The notes under the pieces are model-generated. The model did not search any database. It was not told where the DNA came from and was given only the letters and a program-made list of their open reading frames with translations. Below, piece by piece: positions 34,211 to 41,417 of a DNA stretch of 46,970 bases. Position 1 is the stretch's first letter. Each line of letters starts with the position of its first letter. This stretch comes from Pontibacter beigongshangensis (GTDB lineage Bacteria > Bacteroidota > Bacteroidia > Cytophagales > Hymenobacteraceae), in the NCBI RefSeq assembly GCF_014332515.1, contig NZ_VFSD01000032.1:1-46970 (forward strand), given 5' to 3'. The position numbers and the translations under genes are program-made.

Positions 34211-34777
34211 ATGCTTCTGCTGCTCGATAATTTCGACTCCTTTACCTATAACCTGGTCGACTATTTCGGGCAGCTGGGGGTGGAGGCGCATGTGGTGCGG
34301 AACGATGTGCCGCTGGAAGAGCTGAAGCAGTTGCCCATAAAAGCCATTGTGCTGTCGCCGGGGCCAGGCGTGCCGGAGCAGGCAGGCAGCCTGATGGAGG
34401 TTATCCGGGAGTACCACGACAAGGTGCCGATGCTGGGTATTTGCCTGGGGCATCAGGCCCTGGGCGAGTTTTTTGGGGCTCGGCTGGAGAAGGGGCTGCG
34501 GCCCATGCATGGCAAGCTGTCAGAAATTACCTGCCTCCCCGACCCTGTTTTCAAAGGGCTGCCCGAAAAGATGCAGGTCGTGCGCTACCATTCGCTGGTG
34601 CTGCAGCACACCCCGGCCGCTATTTTGCCGCTGGCGCACACTGCCGAAGGAGAGCTGATGGCTTTCCGGCATAAGAGCCTCCCTTTGTATGCGCTGCAGT
34701 TCCATCCGGAGGCTGCCCTCACGACTTATGGTTTACGTATGCTTCATAATTGGCTTACAATTGCTAATATTGCGTAA
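34211..34777 (+). CDS. Glutamine amidotransferase of anthranilate/aminodeoxychorismate synthase (TrpG/PabA)
   Basis: The ATG at 34211 opens directly on the family signature (MLLLLDNFDSFTYNLVDYFG); the frame is open for 40 codons upstream but that part is repeat sequence. The 188-residue class I glutaminase has GPGVPEQAG, the nucleophile Cys78 in LGICLGHQALGEF, and the His/Glu of QFHPEA. It supplies ammonia to a chorismate-using partner for anthranilate or p-aminobenzoate. The synthase subunit (TrpE/PabB) is not adjacent, so PabA versus TrpG cannot be decided; the lone position favours PabA. Confidence 0.9.
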   Translation: MLLLLDNFDSFTYNLVDYFGQLGVEAHVVRNDVPLEELKQLPIKAIVLSPGPGVPEQAGSLMEVIREYHDKVPMLGICLGHQALGEFFGARLEKGLRPMHGKLSEITCLPDPVFKGLPEKMQVVRYHSLVLQHTPAAILPLAHTAEGELMAFRHKSLPLYALQFHPEAALTTYGLRMLHNWLTIANIA

Positions 34778-34832
34778 ACGTAACATACAGGATATCCTGT
34801 TTCCATTACCGTATTAACTATTATTGAAACCA

Positions 34833-35609
34833 ATGAATCTACAGGTCAGACAAGAAGGCGACTTTAAATTTATAGACGAGGGAGAAGGCGAAGTATTATT
34901 GCTGCTGCACGGGCTTTTTGGCGCCCTGAGCAATTGGCAGGGGGTAGTCGATTTTTTTTCTAAAGAATACCGCGTCATTATTCCGCTCATGCCTATCTAC
35001 GAAATGCCACTCCATAAAGCAGGCGTGTCGGGTCTGGTTGGTTTTGTTGAAGATTTTGTTAACTTTAAGAAGTTAAGCAACCTGTCGCTGCTTGGCAACT
35101 CGCTCGGCGGGCATGTAGGCCTCGTCTTTACGCTTAAAAACCCGAACAACGTGAAGCGGCTGGTGCTGACAGGCAGCTCCGGGCTTTTTGAGGACTCTAT
35201 GGGTGGCTCCTTTCCGAAGCGGGGAAACTACAACTACGTAAAAGAACGCACAGAGCATACCTTTTACAGGCCCGAAACAGCTACAAAGGAGTTGGTAGAC
35301 GAGGTGTTCGACATCACGAACAGCAACTCTAAATGCCTGCGCATTATTTCTATTGCCAAGTCGGCGCAGCGGCATAACATGGCAAAGGATATTACCCAGA
35401 TTACGGTGCCTACACTACTCATATGGGGGCTGAACGATACCATTACACCGCCCCACGTGGCACATGAGTTTGCCCGGCTGATAAAGAATTCGGAGCTTTA
35501 TTTTATAGATAAGTGCGGACACGCCCCTATGATGGAACATCCGGAGAAGTTTAACAGTATCTTAAAGAGATTCTTAAGTAGAACCAAAACAGCAGAAACC
35601 GTCACATGA
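34833..35609 (+). CDS. Alpha/beta-fold hydrolase
   Basis: The ATG at 34833 is preferred to a TTG three codons earlier. The 258-residue protein has LLLLHGLFGALSNWQGV at about 22-38, the nucleophile Ser90 in GNSLGGHVG, an acid in WGLNDTITPPHVA and the His in KCGHAPMMEHPEKF. It is a cytoplasmic hydrolase of unknown substrate, distinct from the one at 29947. The stop overlaps the start of the CBS gene by 4 bases (ATGA), so the two are translated together as the head of the envelope gene run. Confidence 0.87.
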   Translation: MNLQVRQEGDFKFIDEGEGEVLLLLHGLFGALSNWQGVVDFFSKEYRVIIPLMPIYEMPLHKAGVSGLVGFVEDFVNFKKLSNLSLLGNSLGGHVGLVFTLKNPNNVKRLVLTGSSGLFEDSMGGSFPKRGNYNYVKERTEHTFYRPETATKELVDEVFDITNSNSKCLRIISIAKSAQRHNMAKDITQITVPTLLIWGLNDTITPPHVAHEFARLIKNSELYFIDKCGHAPMMEHPEKFNSILKRFLSRTKTAETVT

Positions 35610-36271
35610 TTGCAGAAGAGCTCATAAACCAAATGATTCCACCGCTCAAGGTTTACGATACCGTAGACAAGGCCTTGCGTTGGATGGAGGAATTTCGTGT
35701 AAACGAGCTCGCCGTTGCCCGAAATCGGAAATACATTGGGCTCGCCACCGAGGTAAGCCTTATTGAACTAAACGACCGCAACCTGACCCTGGAACAGGTG
35801 AAGCTGGAGTTTCAGGACGTGCATGTGATGCACTTTCAACACTTTTATGATGTGATGGAGGTGGCCATAAAAAATAAAATACAGGTAGTGCCCGTGCTGG
35901 ACGAGGTGCAGGAGTTTATGGGCATTATCACCATTAACGATACGCTGGCGGCATTTGGGCAGATGTCGGCGCTGCAGGGGCAGGGTAGTATATTGGTGCT
36001 CTCTATGCCCGAACGCGACTACTCCCTGAGCCAGATCAGCCGCCTGATCGAAGAAGAGAGCGCCAAAATACTGAGCGCCTATGTTTCGCCCGACGAACTG
36101 GACCCCTACAACATCAAGCTTACCCTTAAGCTGAACACGACGGACCTTTCCCGGATTATCGCCACGCTCGAGCGATTTGAGTACCGCATAACAGCCCAGT
36201 TTCAGGACGGGTCTAAGTACGATGTGGGCAGAGACCGACTGGATATGTTGCTCAAGTACCTGGATATCTAA
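35606..36271 (+). CDS. CBS domain protein
   Basis: The 221-residue protein has a pair of CBS motifs in its first 125 residues (PPLKVYDTVDKALRWMEEFR, then NELAVARNRKYIGLATEVSL; later IQVVPVLDEVQEFMGIITIN). The C-terminal 80 residues (ALQGQGSILVLSMPERDYSL to the end, including SRIIATLERFEYRITAQF) look like an ACT-like segment. CBS pairs bind adenine nucleotides and act as sensors. It starts inside the last codon of the hydrolase gene and ends 6 bases before the BamA-like gene. Role unknown; probably regulatory for an operon partner. Confidence 0.85.
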   Translation: MIAEELINQMIPPLKVYDTVDKALRWMEEFRVNELAVARNRKYIGLATEVSLIELNDRNLTLEQVKLEFQDVHVMHFQHFYDVMEVAIKNKIQVVPVLDEVQEFMGIITINDTLAAFGQMSALQGQGSILVLSMPERDYSLSQISRLIEEESAKILSAYVSPDELDPYNIKLTLKLNTTDLSRIIATLERFEYRITAQFQDGSKYDVGRDRLDMLLKYLDI

Positions 36272-36277
36272 TACCTT

Positions 36278-37678
36278 ATGCCCCAGTTCCGGCTGCGTTT
36301 TGTGTTGTTGCTCTTGGTGGGGCTGTTGGGGAGCCTTGGGGGGCAGGCACGAACCTGCTATAATAATTTCTCTGTAGTTTCGGATGTTGATTTTGAGGGT
36401 AATGAAACCACCCGGGAGAATATATTGCTCTTGGAGCTCGATTTTGCCACCGGCGACACCATTGCCACCGACCAGGTGGAGGAAAGGCTGGAAGAGAACC
36501 GGAAAAGGCTTCTGAACCTGCGCCTGTTCCACGAAGTAGGCTTCCGTTACGATTGCGAGGGCGGGCACCTGTCTGTCGTGTTTTTTATGCAGGAGCGCTG
36601 GTACCTTTACCCGGTGCTCATCTTCGACTTTGCCGACCGGAACTTTAATGCCTGGCTCGAGAAAAAGGACCTGAACCGGCTGGACTATGGGATTACGCTT
36701 ACCAGGCGCAATTTTCGTGGTAGAAATGAGGATGTACGGCTAAAGGTGCAGCATGGGTTTAACCGCAGGCTGGAACTTACCTACCGGGTCCCCTATGTTA
36801 GTCACCGCCTGAAACTTGGCCTCGACCTTGGCCTGGCGCATTATCGCAGCCGCACCATAAACTACACCAATAGTTATAACCGGCAGCGCTTTCTGGTGCA
36901 GGATAACGTTTACCCCATTCAGCGCACCGCCTTCTCGGTGGGGCTGGTGCACCGGCAGAGTGTGCAGCGGCAGGAAACATTCCGGTTTTCGCTTCACCAG
37001 GAGGCTATCTCAGACTCTGCCCTGCGCATGAACCCCGACTATTTCCGGAACCAGTTCCGCGAAAGGCGATATGCCCGGTTCGAGCTGTCGAAGGTGGTGA
37101 ATCTCCGCAACAATTTTTCTTACCCCCTGGCAGGCCGCTACTTCGATGCCTCGGCTTCACAGGTTTTGTTTTTCCATAACGCAGGAGCCCCGGTTACTAC
37201 CTTCAGGGCAAAGTTTGCTGAGTATTTCCAGCTGTCAGACAAGTTCTATTACGCAGCCGCTGCAGAAGGGCAGGTGCGGTTATCAGAGCAATATGCCTTT
37301 GCCGATAATGTGGCTTTAGGTTTCCGGTCGCTGGTGCGGGGCTACGAACTGTTTGTGGTGGGGGGGCAGCACTATGGCCTCCTTAAGCAGGGCTTTTCAA
37401 GAGAATTGGTAAATATTAGCGGTTTCAGGATAAAGCAGCTAAAAAGTGCTAAATTTAACCGTGTTCCGCTGGCAATTTATTTAAATGCCTTTGCCGATGC
37501 AGGTATGGTGAGCGACAATATTTATCATGAAAGCAATCCGTTTACCAACAGGTTGCTTGTTGGTGGGGGGCTTGGCCTGCATGTGGTTACGTTCTACGAC
37601 ATGGTGCTCCGCATGGAGTGCACGGTGAACCGCGAAGGAAATAAAGGGATATACTTCACCACCGGGTTTCCGTTTTAA
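36278..37678 (+). CDS. BamA/TamA-like outer-membrane protein with one POTRA domain
   Basis: The 466-residue protein has a signal peptide (residues about 1-25), a POTRA-like domain (SDVDFEGNETTRENILLLEL, residues about 34-105) and then a C-terminal barrel with the VRGYE motif near 350, the loop signature of the Omp85 family, ending in FTTGFPF. It is about half the size of the BamA at 41418 and carries a single POTRA, so it may be a short Omp85 accessory or a separate translocation pore. It sits between the CBS gene and NAD kinase in the same run. Function is inferred from the family only. Confidence 0.78.
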   Translation: MPQFRLRFVLLLLVGLLGSLGGQARTCYNNFSVVSDVDFEGNETTRENILLLELDFATGDTIATDQVEERLEENRKRLLNLRLFHEVGFRYDCEGGHLSVVFFMQERWYLYPVLIFDFADRNFNAWLEKKDLNRLDYGITLTRRNFRGRNEDVRLKVQHGFNRRLELTYRVPYVSHRLKLGLDLGLAHYRSRTINYTNSYNRQRFLVQDNVYPIQRTAFSVGLVHRQSVQRQETFRFSLHQEAISDSALRMNPDYFRNQFRERRYARFELSKVVNLRNNFSYPLAGRYFDASASQVLFFHNAGAPVTTFRAKFAEYFQLSDKFYYAAAAEGQVRLSEQYAFADNVALGFRSLVRGYELFVVGGQHYGLLKQGFSRELVNISGFRIKQLKSAKFNRVPLAIYLNAFADAGMVSDNIYHESNPFTNRLLVGGGLGLHVVTFYDMVLRMECTVNREGNKGIYFTTGFPF

Positions 37679-37792
37679 CCAGGATTAACTATTTTTAGCC
37701 TGGGTTGTCAGCGCCTATGAAAAAGGCCATTGTAGTAACAGCTTTTACATCCGGAGCCTGACATCCCGATTCCAGCATTTAATTCCTGATTT

Positions 37793-38680
37793 ATGAGAAT
37801 AGCTATACTTGGCAAACCATTTTCTGATGAAACGGCTCCTTTTATACAGGTGTTGTTTGATGAACTGATTCGCAGAAAAGCAGATTTGTATGTGGTCGAT
37901 CATTTTAAGCAATTCCTGAGCAATACGATAAACATTCCGGAATATGTGCAGTCGTTTAACAGGGGCGATCAGCTGGAAGGAGTGGATGTGGTCTTCAGTA
38001 TTGGCGGAGATGGCACCCTGCTTGATTCTGTAACCTATGTGGGTGCCCGGCAAATTCCAATAATGGGCATTAATACGGGGCGCCTGGGTTTTCTGGCCAC
38101 CATTCCGCACGACAGCATTACAGCTGCGCTTGATGCGCTATACAAAGGCCGCTATACCCTGGACGACCGCGCCCTGATTCGGGTCGATTCTGATCTGGAT
38201 GTTTTTGACGGGATTAACTTTGGACTAAATGAGTTCAGTGTACTGAAACAGGATACCTCCTCCATGATTGTAGTGCATACCTACATCGATGGGGAGTACC
38301 TGAATTCTTACTGGGCCGATGGTTTGGTGGTGGCTACGCCTACTGGTTCTACGGGTTACTCCTTAAGTTGCGGCGGCCCTCTGGTGCTGCCACAGACAAA
38401 CAATTTCGTGATCTCGCCGGTATGCCCGCATAATTTAAACGTGCGCCCGATGATCGTTTCGGATAAGAGTGTGATTTCATTTGAAGTGGAGGGGCGCAGC
38501 AGCAGTTACCTGGCTTCGTTAGATTCCCGCTCCGTAGCTGTGGACATGACAGTGCAATTAGCCGTAAGAAGAGAGCGGTTTACCGCCCGGCTGGTAAAGT
38601 TGCATCACGTAAATTTTTTATCGACTTTGCGTAATAAATTAAACTGGGGCTATGATAAACGCAATGTTCTTTTGGGATAA
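37793..38680 (+). CDS. nadK: NAD kinase
   Basis: The 295-residue enzyme phosphorylates NAD to NADP. The GGDGT motif lies at 71-75 (VVFSIGGDGTLLDSV), followed by MGINTGRLGFLATI, LNEFSVLK and the second signature VVATPTGSTGYSLSCGGPL. It is cytoplasmic and of normal length. It lies 114 bases after the BamA-like gene, with no evident terminator between, and is followed by a possible AT-rich hairpin (38687-38711) and the first DUF6089 gene. Confidence 0.95.
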   Translation: MRIAILGKPFSDETAPFIQVLFDELIRRKADLYVVDHFKQFLSNTINIPEYVQSFNRGDQLEGVDVVFSIGGDGTLLDSVTYVGARQIPIMGINTGRLGFLATIPHDSITAALDALYKGRYTLDDRALIRVDSDLDVFDGINFGLNEFSVLKQDTSSMIVVHTYIDGEYLNSYWADGLVVATPTGSTGYSLSCGGPLVLPQTNNFVISPVCPHNLNVRPMIVSDKSVISFEVEGRSSSYLASLDSRSVAVDMTVQLAVRRERFTARLVKLHHVNFLSTLRNKLNWGYDKRNVLLG

Positions 38681-38710
38681 TTAGAGATGAAATATTTATA
38701 TATTATTTCA

Positions 38711-38736
38711 TTTGTAATTGTTTAGCTATATATTTG
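38711..38736 (+). promoter_or_regulatory. Possible promoter before the first DUF6089 gene
   Basis: TATATTTG (38729-38736) matches the Bacteroidota -7 consensus TAnnTTTG exactly; the nearest TTTG upstream (38711-38714) is spaced 14 bases away, shorter than usual. The region also overlaps an AT-rich hairpin with arms ATGAAATA and TATTTCAT. Confidence 0.4.
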
Positions 38737-38789
38737 CCAGTCATCATAATAATTTGGAAGAGTTGCTGCCACAATACTAAACGAGTGCC

Positions 38790-39791
38790 ATGAAGAAAAT
38801 TTATACCCTTACGCTGTTTATATTAACTATTGTGCTTGCAGATGTAACAGATGCAGATGCTCAGCGCCGCTTTACTGCGCGTCAGCGGTATAATTCTGTG
38901 GGCGTTACAGTTGGTGCAATGAACTACTTTGGGGATGTAGTGCCAAAAGTGAATTTTTCAAGCTTCAGCACGAATGCCACCAGACCTTCTGTGGGTGTTA
39001 ACTTCACACGGCGTGTAAAGCCAAGGATTTCTTTGAGGGGTGCGTTTACCTGGGGCAGAGTTTCCGGAGATGATGTGAACAGCAACTTAGGGAATGAGGC
39101 AGAAAACGTTGGCCGTTTCAGACGTAATCTTTCTTTCAGAAATGATATCAAAGAACTGAGCGGTGTTGCCATTTTCGACTTGTTTGAGAACAGAAGCAGG
39201 TATCAGCTGCGACCTGACTTTGTGCCCTATGGCTTCATTGGTGTGGCGGTGTTCCACCATAACCCAAAAGCCTATTATGAGAGAGGTTCACATCCGGGCC
39301 TTTCCCAAAATGATGATATAAATACAGGATGGTATGCCTTGCAGCCCTTGGGTACAGAAGGGCAGTATACTAACCTGGAAGGCACTCCCAGCCCCTATAG
39401 CCGCGTGCAAATCGCTATCCCGATGGGGGTGGGGCTGCGGTACAAGCTAAACAGATTCTGGGACTTAAGCCTGGAGGTGGGCTGGAGAAAAACTTTCACA
39501 GACTATTTGGATGATGCCAGCAGAGGATATGTAAATAAATCTGATATCCTTGCCGGAACAAGCGGTAACCCACGTGCAGCAGCCATTTTTTCGGACAGAA
39601 GCGCAGAAGGTCCTTTCCGTTCTGAGGTACAGCCAGATCCAAGTGGTACTCCTTACAGCAGGCTTTCCGGCTACGGCACGCCTCAGAACCAGACCCGCGG
39701 CAACAGAACAGACGACGACTGGTATGTTACCACTAGCTTTCAGTTAAACTATATCCTTAACACAGCACCACGAAGACCTAAGTTTAGATAA
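38790..39791 (+). CDS. DUF6089 family outer-membrane beta-barrel protein (1)
   Basis: The 333-residue protein has a signal peptide (KKIYTLTLFILTIVLADVT, then DADAQ) and a small barrel typical of DUF6089: VGVTVGAMNYFGDVVPKVNF, RRVKPRISLRGAFTWGRVSG, VPYGFIGVAVFHHNPKAYYE and QIAIPMGVGLRYKLNRFWDL, ending in FQLNYILNTAPRRPKFR. The function of the family is unknown. It lies directly before a second, shorter family member, suggesting a tandem duplication followed by divergence. Confidence 0.85.
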   Translation: MKKIYTLTLFILTIVLADVTDADAQRRFTARQRYNSVGVTVGAMNYFGDVVPKVNFSSFSTNATRPSVGVNFTRRVKPRISLRGAFTWGRVSGDDVNSNLGNEAENVGRFRRNLSFRNDIKELSGVAIFDLFENRSRYQLRPDFVPYGFIGVAVFHHNPKAYYERGSHPGLSQNDDINTGWYALQPLGTEGQYTNLEGTPSPYSRVQIAIPMGVGLRYKLNRFWDLSLEVGWRKTFTDYLDDASRGYVNKSDILAGTSGNPRAAAIFSDRSAEGPFRSEVQPDPSGTPYSRLSGYGTPQNQTRGNRTDDDWYVTTSFQLNYILNTAPRRPKFR

Positions 39792-39839
39792 TAGTTTGAG
39801 CAACCCGTCGTTGTTATCCAAACTCAGTTCATTTACTAC

Positions 39840-40604
39840 ATGACTTTAAGTAATATCAAGCATACACTCCTTATTTGCCTATTGGTGCAAGTAGGGAGTG
39901 TTTTTTTTAGCGAGACGGCCCGTGCGCAACGCTACATCACCACCAGCGAGATTGGGGGAGGCATTGGCGGCGTGAATTACAAAGGCGAAATAGCGCCATC
40001 TTACCGGTTATTAAGCAATCAGCCTGCTATTACAGCTTTTTACAGAAGAGATATTTCTGCCCCCATCACCCTGCGTGGAGGCCTGGTGGCAAGTCACCGC
40101 ATAATAGACGATAACACCTTCAGTGATGAGAGTTTCAACCTGCCCCTGGCGCACTACAGGCAGGCTGAGCTAAGGTTTTCGTTACTGGAGCTGTCAGCTG
40201 TTATGGAGTATAACTTTCTTGATTATTACGATTTTGACCAGCCTATCAGAATATCGCCGTACTTCTTTGCAGGAGTTGCCGGCTTTCTTTACAACCAGAA
40301 AACTACCTTCGGGAACCCCGACTTAAGATCTCAGGAAGATCCGTTTAGAACTACTCTGGGTGTGGCGATTCCTGTAGGCGTAGGAATTAAATATGCCTTG
40401 AGCAGGCACTGGAATCTGGGGCTGGAGTTTGGAGCCCGCAAACTGTTGAGCGATAACATTGACAATCTTCAGGGCCAGGATAAAAGAATATCAAACCCCT
40501 ATGATAACGACTGGTATTTTTATAACGGAGTAAGCCTATCTTATACCTTCTACAGAATTAATTGCCCCCCAGTATACAAGAACAAGCCGGGCCTGCTAGA
40601 TTAG
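39840..40604 (+). CDS. DUF6089 family outer-membrane beta-barrel protein (2)
   Basis: The 254-residue protein has a signal peptide ending at ARAQ (about residue 30) and DUF6089 features: EIGGGIGGVNYKGEIAPSYR, ITLRGGLVASHRIIDDN, RISPYFFAGVAGFLYNQKTT, VAIPVGVGIKYALSRHWNLG. It is a shorter paralogue of the gene just upstream (48 bases apart); the closest match is the VGxGxxYxLxRxWxLxxE strand. It is followed by uppS, the arrangement common in Bacteroidota. Confidence 0.87.
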   Translation: MTLSNIKHTLLICLLVQVGSVFFSETARAQRYITTSEIGGGIGGVNYKGEIAPSYRLLSNQPAITAFYRRDISAPITLRGGLVASHRIIDDNTFSDESFNLPLAHYRQAELRFSLLELSAVMEYNFLDYYDFDQPIRISPYFFAGVAGFLYNQKTTFGNPDLRSQEDPFRTTLGVAIPVGVGIKYALSRHWNLGLEFGARKLLSDNIDNLQGQDKRISNPYDNDWYFYNGVSLSYTFYRINCPPVYKNKPGLLD

Positions 40605-40639
40605 CAGGTTTAAATTTTACAAATTTGTCTTGCTTTTTG

Positions 40640-40647
40640 TAACTTGC
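40640..40647 (+). promoter_or_regulatory. TAACTTGC box before uppS
   Basis: The same octamer as before feoA and the DUF5686 gene, 16 bases before the ATG at 40664. A TTTG at 40624-40627 is only 12 bases upstream, too close for a standard -33, so a promoter here is uncertain. Confidence 0.3.
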
Positions 40648-40663
40648 AAGGAAATTTGATTAA

Positions 40664-41410
40664 ATGACTCTAAAGGAACAAGTTGATCTGGACAATTTAC
40701 CCAGGCACATTGCCGTTATCATGGACGGCAACGGGCGCTGGGCGAAGCAACGAGGCGGACTAAGGATCTTCGGGCATCAGAGTGCCATAACTGCTGTAAA
40801 AGAAACAGTAGAGGGTGCCGCAGAGCTCGGAGTAGACTATCTGACTCTATACGCCTTTTCTACAGAAAACTGGTCCAGACCGGCTGTCGAAGTTTCGGCG
40901 CTGATGCAGTTGCTGGTCTCTACTATCCGGAAAGAAACAGCTACCCTGAATAAGAATAACATCAGGTTACAAACCATTGGCAATACAGCCAGTCTCCCAA
41001 AATCCTGCCAGAGAGAGTTGCTGGAAGCCATGGACCTGACCAAATCCAATACCCGCATGACGCTGGTGCTGGCATTGAGCTACAGTGGCCGCTGGGATAT
41101 TAAGCAGGCGGTACGGCGGGTGGCAGAAGATGTGGCCAGGGGAAGCCTTGCTGCTAACGACGTAGAGGAAGCTTCTATAGAAAAATACCTTTCTACAGCA
41201 GGCATGCCAGAACCGGAGCTCATGATCAGGACGAGCGGCGAAATGCGGATAAGCAATTTCCTGCTGTGGCAACTGGCTTACACCGAGCTGTACATCACAG
41301 AACTGTTATGGCCGGATTTTAGAAAGGAGCATCTGTATGAAGCGATTTTGTCTTACCAGCGCCGTGAGCGCCGCTTTGGGAAGACCAGTGAACAACTAAC
41401 TAAGCAATAA
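40664..41410 (+). CDS. uppS: Isoprenyl transferase (undecaprenyl diphosphate synthase)
   Basis: The 248-residue cis-prenyltransferase extends farnesyl diphosphate to the C55 lipid carrier for peptidoglycan and O-antigen. The signature HIAVIMDGNGRWAKQRG holds the catalytic Asp21; LTLYAFSTENWSRP and the C-terminal PELMIRTSGEMRISNFLLWQ are family motifs. In most members the last reads RTSGExRLSNF, so Ile replaces Leu here, a conservative change. It ends 7 bases before bamA, so envelope lipid and outer-membrane assembly genes share a transcript. Confidence 0.95.
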   Translation: MTLKEQVDLDNLPRHIAVIMDGNGRWAKQRGGLRIFGHQSAITAVKETVEGAAELGVDYLTLYAFSTENWSRPAVEVSALMQLLVSTIRKETATLNKNNIRLQTIGNTASLPKSCQRELLEAMDLTKSNTRMTLVLALSYSGRWDIKQAVRRVAEDVARGSLAANDVEEASIEKYLSTAGMPEPELMIRTSGEMRISNFLLWQLAYTELYITELLWPDFRKEHLYEAILSYQRRERRFGKTSEQLTKQ

Positions 41411-41417
41411 TTTATTA

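Noticed and set aside
37717..37761. A 14-codon frame (MKKAIVVTAFTSGA) between the BamA-like gene and nadK
   Set aside because: It is too short to support and has no recognisable leader-peptide feature such as a regulatory codon run with a following attenuator.
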